From Fodinibius sp036381435 (lineage in GTDB: Bacteria > Bacteroidota > Rhodothermia > Balneolales > Balneolaceae), in assembly GCA_036381435.1 (NCBI GenBank), contig DASVCW010000038.1:1-64000 (forward strand): DNA of 64,000 bases. Reading direction: 5' to 3'. Positions within the stretch are counted from its first letter, which is position 1. Each line of letters begins with the position of its first letter. The notes below the pieces were generated by a model. It was not told the origin of the DNA. It was given only the letters and a program-made list of their open reading frames with translations, and did no database searches. Below, one piece after another: positions 46,016-53,079 of the stretch. A program made the translations under genes and the position numbers.

Positions 46016-46130
46016 TTCTCATCTTTCCCCGGATAACCGGAGCAGGAAGTAGCACCTTTCTCTACACATGAGTGCAGGGCGGTTGCTAAGGCGTCAAAGG
46101 GCCTGATCCCTCAGCCTTTCTCGATAAGAG
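46016..46130 (-). ncRNA. SAM-I (S-box) riboswitch
   Basis: P1 is CTTATC pairing GATGAG. Conserved core words in order: CGAGAAAGGCTGAGGGATC, AGGCCCTTTGACGCC, TTAGCAACC, then GGTGCTACTTCCTGC and GATGAGAAA. These are the S-box consensus elements, with the GAGGGA loop, the GCAACC pseudoknot region and the GGTGC..TTCC.GC J/P3-P4 strand all present. It controls the CoA-binding gene-metY-metX-thrA operon through the terminator at 45925-45984: SAM binding should favour termination. Confidence 0.95.
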
Positions 46131-46168
46131 AATGTTCAATAAGTGAAAAAGAACAATTCGCAAATATT

Positions 46169-46202
46169 AAAAAAGCCCTTCGGGATCTTCCGAAGAGCTT
46201 TG
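46169..46202 (-). terminator. Attenuator terminator after the Cys/Met leader ORF
   Basis: Minus strand AAGCTCTTCGG, loop AAGATC, CCGAAGGGCTT, then a run of six T (partly in the stem). It begins 27 bases after the leader ORF stop and ends about 38 bases before the S-box. Its 5' half can instead pair with the leader ORF end (see the antiterminator entry). Confidence 0.85.
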
Positions 46203-46239
46203 AATCAAGTCAATAAATTAAAACGATTCAGTTCTCCGG
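46190..46239 (-). promoter_or_regulatory. Predicted antiterminator hairpin
   Basis: Minus strand CCGGAG (46239-46234) pairs with CTTCGG (46195-46190, one G-U), and TGAATC (46230-46225) pairs exactly with GATTCA (46206-46201). Together this gives a 12-bp stem with a small internal loop and an 18-base AT-rich apical loop. It uses the 5' half of the terminator, so the two structures exclude each other. The TGA of the leader ORF lies inside the upper stem. Confidence 0.72.
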
Positions 46240-46314
46240 ATGTACCTTTGCCATCAGCATATGCATGTGCATACAACAACAGGGAACGCTAATATTTGCA
46301 GAAAATCGTTTCAT
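46228..46314 (-). CDS. Cys/Met-rich leader peptide of the methionine operon
   Basis: 28-codon ORF (ATG at 46314, TGA at 46230-46228). It begins MKRFSANISVP. Residues 12-14 are Cys-Cys-Cys (three TGT codons), residues 15-21 are MHMHMLM, and it ends AKVHPEN. Seven sulfur-amino-acid codons in ten strongly suggest a leader peptide whose translation senses charged tRNA-Cys and tRNA-Met. Stalling there would leave CCGGAG free to form the antiterminator, while reading through to the stop would cover it and allow termination. The position, between a promoter and a terminator ahead of a methionine operon, supports this. Translation itself is not proven and there is no strong SD. Confidence 0.75.
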   Translation of the reverse strand: MKRFSANISVPCCCMHMHMLMAKVHPEN

Positions 46315-46340
46315 TAAATTCTTTGCTTTAAATTTCGTTT

Positions 46341-46371
46341 TAAACTTAGGGGTTTATCAGATACGGGTCAA
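46341..46371 (-). promoter_or_regulatory. Bacteroidota-type promoter of the leader/methionine operon
   Basis: TTG, 20 bases, TAAGTTTA, close to the -33 TTG / -7 TAnnTTTG consensus of Bacteroidota; it can also be read as TTGACC-N17-TAAGTT. About 26 bases separate it from the leader ATG. Confidence 0.65.
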
Positions 46372-46406
46372 GTAGAAAAATCTTTTAATCCCGAAATATA
46401 ATTTAA

Positions 46407-46447
46407 GCAGAGGTGCAGACACTTGACAAGTGCCTGGCACCTCTGCT
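46407..46447 (-). terminator. Long hairpin directly after the M1 peptidase gene
   Basis: AGCAGAGGTGC pairs with GCACCTCTGCT, enclosing CACTTG/CAAGTG, starting inside the peptidase stop region. A TTAAATTATATTTC tract follows. It probably insulates the methionine leader from the upstream transcript. Confidence 0.75.
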
Positions 46448-46448
46448 A

Positions 46449-48128
46449 CTATCGAGATAAATCTCGATCTACACTTTCCACCTTCACATAAAAGTTTTTG
46501 TTCACTTTGAAGGATTCGGGATTCTCAAGCTCAATTTTTGTTGTTTTCCATTCACCTGTAACCGGTTGAACAAAAGAAAATGAGCCTTCATCAAGGGTTA
46601 CTTTGATAGGCATATCAAATTCATCAATAGCATTCGTCCAGCGATAGTGGAGGATATCCTCTTCGATATAATATTGGAAAACGGGAATATTTGTGTGTCG
46701 TAAATACTGGTCGAAAACAGGATCTAAATCATATTCAACCCGTTCGTCGATGTAATTCTCAACCTGCTGCCCGGTTACGGTCTGATGATAAAAATCTTTC
46801 TGCAAACCCAGCAAAATGCTTTTCCAGGTAGAATCATCCGAAATGATATGGCGAATAGTGTGTAGCATATTGCTGCCTTTGTAGTACATATCACCGGAGC
46901 CTTCGGAATTCACTCCATACTCGCCGATTATTGGTTCATTATTTAAAATGCGTTCCCGCAGCCCGATGATATATTCAGCGCCTGCTTCTTCGCTGAACAA
47001 GCACTCGGTATAAATTCCCTCGGCATAGTTGGCGAAACTTTCATGTACCCACATATCGGCCACATCTTTACTGGTGATGTTATTGCCCCACCACTCGTGA
47101 GCTGCTTCGTGAATAATGATGAAATCCCACTTCAATCCCCAGCCGGTGCCGGATAAATCCGTTCCGCGATACCCATTTTCAAAACCATTACCGTAGGCCA
47201 CCGCACTTTGATGCTCCATTCCCAGATAAGGTGTCTGTACCAGTTTGAAACTATCCTCATAAAAAGGGTAGGGACCGAACCACTTTTCGAAGCAGCGCAT
47301 CATCGGTTTCACCTGTTGGAACTGTTCTTTGGCCTTTTTCAGGTCACTTTCCAGCACCCAGTAGCTAAGATCAAGGGTGCCTTTTTTGCCTTCATAGGTG
47401 TCGGTGAAATTCACATAATTACCTGCGTTCACCGCTATGTTATAATTGTTGATGGGATTCGAAACGAACCAGCTCCAGGTGGTCATCCCATTTTTATGAT
47501 GGGTAGTATCACGAAGCCGCCCGTTGGAAACATTCACCATCGGGTCGGGTACCGTAATGTTGATGCTCATACTGTCCGGCTCGGCGGTTTGATGATCTTT
47601 ATTCGGCCACCAGGCGCTGGCGCCCAGACCCTGAACAGCAGTGGCTACCCAGGGATTTCCGAGCGAATCTTGCGTCCAGACAAAGCCGCCATCCCAGGGC
47701 GCTCGTACGGCAACACGTGGCTGCCCGTGATAATAAACGGTAATGGTGTAAAGCGAATCGAGCTTCAAATCCCGGGGCACATCCACAAAGTAAGCATTGC
47801 TTTGGTCCACCCGGTGATAATCCAACTTCTTTCCGTTTTGGGTGATTTGATCAATCCTTAGCGGCTGCTGCAGGTCGATCTGCATTTCAACCGGTTCATC
47901 GGTTACCCGGTAGGTAATTTCGTTATATCCCCTGATGGCAGAATCCTGAGGCATCACCGTAACATTCAGGTCATAGTAAACCACTTCCCACCAGGCACGT
48001 TGTGGAGTTATGGAACCCCGAAGGGTGTCGGCGCGGGTGAATTGTGCTTCCTGGGCAAAAGCTGATTGGCTGAGACCGATTAAGATCAGCAGGATACAGA
48101 GTTTGAATGATTTCAGTAGAAATTTCAT
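46449..48128 (-). CDS. M1 family zinc aminopeptidase, secreted
   Basis: 559 aa from the ATG at 48128; the frame is open to 48320 but the extra 64 codons precede a clear signal peptide (MKFLLKSFKLCILLILIGLS, cleavage after AFA). Beta-sandwich N-terminal domain, then the substrate-binding motif as GMEHQSAVAYGNGF, and the zinc site IIHEAAHEWWGN with the third ligand Glu in VHESFANYAEGIYTE. Gluzincin peptidases of this type hydrolyse peptides in the periplasm. It is downstream of pdxJ and era on the same strand. Confidence 0.93.
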   Translation of the reverse strand: MKFLLKSFKLCILLILIGLSQSAFAQEAQFTRADTLRGSITPQRAWWEVVYYDLNVTVMPQDSAIRGYNEITYRVTDEPVEMQIDLQQPLRIDQITQNGKKLDYHRVDQSNAYFVDVPRDLKLDSLYTITVYYHGQPRVAVRAPWDGGFVWTQDSLGNPWVATAVQGLGASAWWPNKDHQTAEPDSMSINITVPDPMVNVSNGRLRDTTHHKNGMTTWSWFVSNPINNYNIAVNAGNYVNFTDTYEGKKGTLDLSYWVLESDLKKAKEQFQQVKPMMRCFEKWFGPYPFYEDSFKLVQTPYLGMEHQSAVAYGNGFENGYRGTDLSGTGWGLKWDFIIIHEAAHEWWGNNITSKDVADMWVHESFANYAEGIYTECLFSEEAGAEYIIGLRERILNNEPIIGEYGVNSEGSGDMYYKGSNMLHTIRHIISDDSTWKSILLGLQKDFYHQTVTGQQVENYIDERVEYDLDPVFDQYLRHTNIPVFQYYIEEDILHYRWTNAIDEFDMPIKVTLDEGSFSFVQPVTGEWKTTKIELENPESFKVNKNFYVKVESVDRDLSR

Positions 48129-48277
48129 GAGGCGTTTAATTCTTTTCGAAGGTGATACAATGGTTAACCGTTGTAAGGGCGACGATATTATGTTCAGAGA
48201 AGATACGAATTCTGGGTTGCTTGTAAAGAAAGCTTTTCTCTGTGCAACTTCGTGTAACAGTCCTCCACCAATTCTGA

Positions 48278-49165
48278 TTAATACCCATAATGCCGTACCC
48301 GGTTCGGATCCTCTCGCCACTTGTCCCGCACTTTCACGTGGAGGTCGAGATATACTTTTTTATCGACAAAGCTTTGAATCGTCTCTCGCGCGTTTTTACC
48401 CAGTTTTTTGATCGCTTTGCCGCCCTTGCCGATCAAAATGCCTTTTTGCGAATCGCGATTCACAACGATATCAGCGCTGATATAATCAAGGTCTTTGCGC
48501 TCGTCATATTTTATGACGTCAATGGTTGAGGAGTAGGGGATTTCCTGGTGATAGAGCAGGAAAAGCTGTTCGCGAATCAGCTCTGCCACGAAAAATCGCA
48601 TCGGCTGTTCACTCAGCATTTCTTTAGGATAAAAAGGCGGACCTGGTTTAAGGTTTGCCTTCAGTGTTTCCATTAGATTCTCCAAACCCTTTCCGTTGAT
48701 GGCAGAGGTAAACAGCGTTTCATCAAAGTTATACTTTTCCTGAATTTTAGCGGCCACTGCCTCGGCTTGCTGCTCCGAAGTTTTATCAATTTTGTTGATC
48801 ACCAGCATGATTTTCTTTCTCATTGAAGAAAACATCTTAAAAATTCGTCCCGGTATTTCGGGATCGGTGACATCAACAATCAGCAAGATGATATCGGCAT
48901 CGGTGCGGGCGCGATCCACGGTTTTCATCATCGCTTTTTGAAGCTCGTAGCGCGGGTCAATCACCCCCGGGGTATCCAGGAAAATCATCTGCAAATCGTC
49001 TTCAGAATGGATGCCTAAAATCTGGTGACGCGTGGTTTGGGGCTTATGCGTGGTAATAGAAATTTTGCTCCCCAGCAGGCGGTTCATCAGTGTGGATTTA
49101 CCGGCGTTGGGTTTACCGATAATGGCAATGTAGCCGGACTTATGAGTTTTCTCTTTGTTCATCAA
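48278..49165 (-). CDS. era: GTPase Era
   Basis: 295 aa. G1 IIGKPNAGKSTLMNRLLG (about residues 15-32), G3 DTPG, G4 NKID, then the KH domain with GILIGKGGKAIKKLGKNARE (about 240-259). Era binds 16S rRNA and assists 30S assembly. Two ATG codons at the start; length normal. Confidence 0.97.
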   Translation of the reverse strand: MMNKEKTHKSGYIAIIGKPNAGKSTLMNRLLGSKISITTHKPQTTRHQILGIHSEDDLQMIFLDTPGVIDPRYELQKAMMKTVDRARTDADIILLIVDVTDPEIPGRIFKMFSSMRKKIMLVINKIDKTSEQQAEAVAAKIQEKYNFDETLFTSAINGKGLENLMETLKANLKPGPPFYPKEMLSEQPMRFFVAELIREQLFLLYHQEIPYSSTIDVIKYDERKDLDYISADIVVNRDSQKGILIGKGGKAIKKLGKNARETIQSFVDKKVYLDLHVKVRDKWREDPNRVRHYGY

Positions 49166-49169
49166 TAGA

Positions 49170-49256
49170 TTCGCGAAAAATTCAAAATTCGAATGTCTAA
49201 AATCCGAAACAGAACCTTCCCGTTTCGAATTTTGGTCATTAGTGCTTTGGATTTTA
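49170..49256. repeat. TTCGAATTT-type repeat between pdxJ and era
   Basis: AAAATTCGAATGTCTAAAAT, CCGAAACAG and then CGTTTCGAATTTTGGTCATT, an inverted pair of the family seen at 8172-8228. Confidence 0.55.
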
Positions 49257-49258
49257 AT

Positions 49259-49999
49259 TTAGTGCCTACTTTCAACAACATGCTGATTCATAATTTCCAG
49301 AAAATCTTTGACCGTTTGCTCCAGTCCCCTAAAAAGAGCAGTAGAAACCAGTGCATGCCCAATGCTGATGTCATTTAAATGAGGGACAGTTTCGATAAAG
49401 GGTTGCAGATTTTGGAGGTTGAGGCCGTGTCCCGCATTCACTTTCATTCCTAAACCATGTGCCAGAATAGCCCCTTCTTTTAAACGTTCGATCTCTTTTT
49501 GTTTTGCTTCATCCGATGCAGCATTTGCGTAAGTACCGGTATGAAGTTCTATGGCATCGCTTCCTAATTCGTGAGCCAGCTCAATATCTTCTTTATTTGG
49601 ATCAATAAACAGGCTGATGGCAGTATCAGTTTTACGAATCCGGGGAAATACCCGGCTTTGAAAATCATCGAAAACAGCGTTCATTTTTAATCCGCCTTCG
49701 GTGGTTAGCTCTTCCCGGCTTTCAGGTACGAGGGTGATGAGATGAGGATCTACATCCGCAGAAATTTTAAGCATTTCATCAGTAGCGGCCATCTCAAAAT
49801 CGAGGGTACCCTTCACCGATTTTTTTAAAGCATACACATCGTCATCGCGAATGTGCCTTCGATCACCCCGCAAATGAAAAACAATACCTGCTGCGCCCGC
49901 TTTTTCGCAAACTTCTGCCGCCTTTACAGGTTCGGGGTAGCCTTCACCCCGGGCGTTTCTTAGCGTGGCCACATGATCAATATTTACCAAAAGTTGCAT
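49259..49999 (-). CDS. pdxJ: Pyridoxine 5'-phosphate synthase
   Basis: 246 aa TIM barrel, last step of DXP-dependent vitamin B6 synthesis. VNIDHVATLRNARGEGYPEP (about residues 5-24), FHLRGDRRHIRDDDV (about 41-55), NFEMAAT-like DFEMAATDEML, ELHTGTYANA (about 150-159) and GHGLNLQNLQPF are all diagnostic. PLP is the cofactor of MetY in this window, but nothing indicates joint regulation. Confidence 0.97.
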   Translation of the reverse strand: MQLLVNIDHVATLRNARGEGYPEPVKAAEVCEKAGAAGIVFHLRGDRRHIRDDDVYALKKSVKGTLDFEMAATDEMLKISADVDPHLITLVPESREELTTEGGLKMNAVFDDFQSRVFPRIRKTDTAISLFIDPNKEDIELAHELGSDAIELHTGTYANAASDEAKQKEIERLKEGAILAHGLGMKVNAGHGLNLQNLQPFIETVPHLNDISIGHALVSTALFRGLEQTVKDFLEIMNQHVVESRH

Positions 50000-50084
50000 G
50001 TCAAACTTTTGCCTTAAATTACAGTTGTCATTTAGCTTTTAAATATAGATCATTTAGGCGATATGTTTAAGTAAAAATAACAGC

Positions 50085-50639
50085 ATGGTTTCGCGGCTAC
50101 AGACGGTATTACTGGTTCTTTTTACAGCCTGGGTAGCAACAGGATGCGGGATGGTTCGTCACTCTGTGTATCGGCCTCCAAGTCCCGGCGCTGACACTGC
50201 ACCTGCTACGGTTCCCGTGAACTCCGAATCACAAGAATCGCCGGTTTCTGAAAAACCTTTTTCATCATTAAATGAAGTTCAGGTAAAGCTGATGGAGGCC
50301 TATCGCGAGTGGAAGGGAACTCCTTATCAACTGGGAGGTGCATCAAAGAGCGGGATCGACTGCTCACAACTGGTTCAAATAATTTTCAATGAATATTTAG
50401 GAATTTCTTTGCCCCCGACCACCCGAACGCAGCTCAATGCGGGTGAAGGTATTCGTCGCGCTGCCATCCGAACAGGCGATTTGGTTTTCTTCCGAACGGG
50501 ACGAAAATCATTGCACGTAGGCATCGCGCTGAATCATGGTGAGTTTTTGCATGCATCTGCTTCAGAAGGGGTGATGATCAGCAAGTTGGGCAATCACTAC
50601 TGGCGCAATCGCTTTTTAGCGGCAAGAAGGGTGTTGTGA
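50085..50639 (+). CDS. NlpC/P60 family cell-wall peptidase, lipoprotein
   Basis: 184 aa. Lipoprotein signal (VATGCGMVRHSV, Cys about residue 21), a short Pro/Ser-rich linker, then the NlpC/P60 domain (about 70-184). The catalytic Cys is in GIDCSQLVQIIF (about residue 96), the His in SLHVGIALNHGEFLHAS, and a polar third residue follows. LPPTTRTQLNAGEGI is typical of the Spr/YdhO-like group, D,L-endopeptidases acting on stem peptides in the periplasm. Confidence 0.93.
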   Translation: MVSRLQTVLLVLFTAWVATGCGMVRHSVYRPPSPGADTAPATVPVNSESQESPVSEKPFSSLNEVQVKLMEAYREWKGTPYQLGGASKSGIDCSQLVQIIFNEYLGISLPPTTRTQLNAGEGIRRAAIRTGDLVFFRTGRKSLHVGIALNHGEFLHASASEGVMISKLGNHYWRNRFLAARRVL

Positions 50640-50766
50640 CAGTTGGCAGCGGCAGTTATCAGCAGGCAGTTTTACTCGTTCCGATGGCCTCTGTCGGAAC
50701 ATTTCAGAGATGCTCTGCCTCCTGTATAACAGTTCCCTTAATCTCATTTCATCGGCTAAATCAGCT

Positions 50767-51237
50767 TTATCCGCGTTCCCGCATCGTCAACCCTTTCAAA
50801 AAATATCGTAATATCTGATCCCCGCATTCGCGGTAGTTTTTATGTCCCTCTTTACGAAACAAGGCACTCATCTCGTGCTTTGATAATGAGAACCCGGCTG
50901 ACTCCAGAATGCCATGCATATCCTTTTCTTTAAGTTTAAAAGCCACCCGGAGTTTTTTGAGCACCATATTATTAGTAACGGGTGTTTTAATGGGACGTGG
51001 AGGATGATCTTTACTTTTACCTCTTTTATAATAGATGAGTCCATCCAGAAAGTGAGCCATGAGTTCATCGCTCGTATCTTCGGAATATTCAAACTCCGGC
51101 AGATCTTCCGTTTCAAAAATAGCCTCAATTTCTCCCCGTCTCGGTTTATAATCTCTTAGTTTTAAAATATGCGCTATTTTAACATCATCAATATCGAGCA
51201 TATAGCGAATGCTGCGAATTACTTCATCATTTCTCAT
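50767..51237 (-). CDS. DUF1456 family protein (YehS-like)
   Basis: 156 aa with two tandem copies of the DUF1456 domain: NDEVIRSIRYMLDIDDVKIAHILKL (about residues 3-27) and TNNMVLKKLRVAFKLKEKDMHGILESAG (about 89-116). The function of the family is unknown; an HTH-like fold is plausible. It stands alone. Confidence 0.88.
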   Translation of the reverse strand: MRNDEVIRSIRYMLDIDDVKIAHILKLRDYKPRRGEIEAIFETEDLPEFEYSEDTSDELMAHFLDGLIYYKRGKSKDHPPRPIKTPVTNNMVLKKLRVAFKLKEKDMHGILESAGFSLSKHEMSALFRKEGHKNYRECGDQILRYFLKGLTMRERG

Positions 51238-51326
51238 GGGGAAAGGTGGGGGTGAATTTAGTTGATTGGCAGATTGCCTTAAGGTAAGGGATTTAGATTT
51301 GACGGGAAAGGAGCTCTTTTGTTTTG

Positions 51327-51407
51327 ATGGCCCTTTCTGAAGAGGAGCTGCGGTCGATCAAAGGCATTGGTCCTAAACGGGCGGAAAAGATTATGAAGGC
51401 GGGTTGA
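51327..51407 (+). pseudogene. Helix-hairpin-helix fragment
   Basis: 26 residues: MALSEEEL then RSIKGIGPKRAEKIMKAG. IKGIGPKRAEKIM is an excellent HhH DNA-binding motif of the ComEA/UvrC/RadC kind. The frame is open only eight codons further upstream (from 51303) and stops at 51405. It is probably the remnant of a longer protein, at the left edge of the AT-rich island. A functional microprotein is less likely. Confidence 0.55.
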
Positions 51408-51435
51408 TTGTTGTTGGGGACAGGCAGTAGGATTA

Positions 51436-51510
51436 TTACTCTAAAAGTTCGATATCAATACATGTCTGAATTTTGCCATTCCATGAGCTGTATTTACTGG
51501 GATCTATCAT
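51436..51510 (-). CDS. Possible 24-aa ORF overlapping the small island gene
   Basis: ATG at 51510, reading MIDPSKYSSWNGK and ending CIDIELLE before TAA. It overlaps the 3' end of the 64-aa ORF by 17 bases in another frame. Its composition looks protein-like, so the two may be one gene split by a frameshift. Low confidence. Confidence 0.3.
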   Translation of the reverse strand: MIDPSKYSSWNGKIQTCIDIELLE

Positions 51511-51688
51511 GATACATGATATCACTAATATCATCAAGATTGATTAACAACATATAATCAATATGTGACATTTTTAAATATGTTTTAGCCATTATACGAT
51601 TTTTGAAAGCACAATGGATCTTCCCTTCATCTACTAAGAACCAGCTATACTGTTCATTCCATTGATCTTCTGTTGTTCTCCATTTCAT
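51494..51688 (-). CDS. Small hypothetical protein of the defence-like island
   Basis: 64 aa, W/Y-rich: MKWRTTEDQWNEQYSWFLV then a K/H-rich middle and an acidic tail (INLDDISDIMYHDRSQ). It lies 21 bases after the DUF3883 gene on the same strand and so is probably co-transcribed. No family recognised. Confidence 0.5.
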   Translation of the reverse strand: MKWRTTEDQWNEQYSWFLVDEGKIHCAFKNRIMAKTYLKMSHIDYMLLINLDDISDIMYHDRSQ

Positions 51689-51709
51689 TTCTAACTCTCA
51701 TTTAAGTTT

Positions 51710-52546
51710 TTACTGCTTCGGCCACCCCATAAATTGGATTGGGAGTGAATTACAGGAATGGTTAATTGAGCCTTTTAGCTGATAAAATTTGGGCTCTTTC
51801 TTGAATTCGAATACTCGATAAAGAGAATATTGATTCTTTTGTTTTTTTGAAAATCCTAATTCATTTCTTGTAAAATAAAAAGGCGCTTCTTTTCCCATTT
51901 GGGTAGTTTTTACTTCAATAAATCTTTCTTTCTTATTTTTATCAAATGATAAAATATCAAAGCCTGCCGAATCTCCTTGAGTTTGTGAAACATGTTCGAT
52001 GCTATTGGCAAGAGACTTTAAACCTAACTTTGTTAAACGTTCCTTTTCATAGGATATAATAAATTTTTCACCTAATAAACCTAATCTTGTATTTAGTAGC
52101 TCCTCTTTATAAAAATTACGAGAAGCTTTGTATCTTCTACCCGGAACCGTTTCGCCAGTTTTAAATGGAATATCAGGTACTTTTACTTCGCTGGTTAAAA
52201 TATTAGCAAGCGTTGGAGTTTTTAAATCATTAAATAGTAATTTGCTCATCTCTTCTTCAAGTTCCGGATGCAAAACAAGGAAATCTTCAACACTTTCTCT
52301 TAAAAGAGTTTGATATTTATGTAGAGGTTTATACCCTGGAATATATGGTAATCCCATTTCGAGTAAAACTGCACTTATATTCTGGTGCTTGAACTCAATA
52401 GAAGCCTCTGTCCGTTGTGTAATTACTTTCTGGAGATTTCGTCGATGTTCAGACTTGTTATAATCTTGCCCTGATAGCTCTTTGAGAAGCATATCAAAAT
52501 AGTCCTTTACAATAAATGTAACTTCTTGAGTTGTCCAATCAGCCAT
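51710..52546 (-). CDS. DUF3883 domain protein, putative PD-(D/E)XK nuclease
   Basis: 278 aa. The N-terminal half (about residues 1-150) is helical and unrecognised. The C-terminal half matches DUF3883: SQTQGDSAGFDILSFDKN (about 190-207), then KERFIEVKTTQMG (about 211-223) and APFYFTRNELGFSKK. The D..EVK pattern fits a PD-(D/E)XK nuclease fold, and DUF3883 is often found beside restriction and defence helicases. Its place, 6 bases after the 151-aa gene and in one operon with a helicase-nuclease, suggests it is the cutting or sensing subunit. Function is inferred. Confidence 0.75.
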   Translation of the reverse strand: MADWTTQEVTFIVKDYFDMLLKELSGQDYNKSEHRRNLQKVITQRTEASIEFKHQNISAVLLEMGLPYIPGYKPLHKYQTLLRESVEDFLVLHPELEEEMSKLLFNDLKTPTLANILTSEVKVPDIPFKTGETVPGRRYKASRNFYKEELLNTRLGLLGEKFIISYEKERLTKLGLKSLANSIEHVSQTQGDSAGFDILSFDKNKKERFIEVKTTQMGKEAPFYFTRNELGFSKKQKNQYSLYRVFEFKKEPKFYQLKGSINHSCNSLPIQFMGWPKQ

Positions 52547-52552
52547 TTGTTA

Positions 52553-53008
52553 TTATTTTTTTAGAAACTCAAGATAGGCTTGATAAAAATACTTACACGC
52601 TGGCTCTCTTATACCTTGTTTTATTTCATATAAAAACTGATTAGCATACTCATCAAAGTAAAAAGTCTCTTCACTAAAGAACTCATCTTCTGGATCATTA
52701 ACATAACCAAAAGAAACTTTGAACAATGCATTTGCAAGTTCTTCAATATTATTAGTCCTAATTTGAAAAAGAGCACTTTCATATAGATGAGGTTTGATTG
52801 CCTCGTAGTCAAATGATTGTGCGCAAGTACTTAGTAATTGACCTGAATAAGCAAGTTTAGCATAATCTATGGCTATTGCTTGTTTTTCAGAGTGAAACAG
52901 TCGAGTGCTTTTGGGTACACATATTTCAAACGGCTGAACTTGCTCATCTAACAATAGATTAACTATCTTCTTTTTTGATTTTTGATATAAATTTTGAATC
53001 TCAATCAT
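52553..53008 (-). CDS. Hypothetical protein of the helicase/DUF3883 operon
   Basis: 151 aa, acidic, mainly helical, no signal peptide or membrane segment. Visible segments: LYQKSKKKIVNLLLDEQVQPF, FHSEKQAIAIDYAKLAYSG, and an aromatic acidic stretch DPEDEFFSEETFYFDEYANQ. I do not recognise a family. It lies between the helicase (71 bp) and the DUF3883 gene (6 bp), so it is likely a dedicated partner. Confidence 0.65.
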   Translation of the reverse strand: MIEIQNLYQKSKKKIVNLLLDEQVQPFEICVPKSTRLFHSEKQAIAIDYAKLAYSGQLLSTCAQSFDYEAIKPHLYESALFQIRTNNIEELANALFKVSFGYVNDPEDEFFSEETFYFDEYANQFLYEIKQGIREPACKYFYQAYLEFLKK

Positions 53009-53079
53009 TTGTTAATTCCATTTTTTACTTTAGCGTCTATCTGAGCTTTGAAAGCCCAATATAATTTTAGTTATTATGT

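Noticed and set aside
48129..48320. N-terminal extension of the M1 peptidase
   Set aside because: A clear signal peptide begins at 48128, and the extension overlaps the era 3' end.
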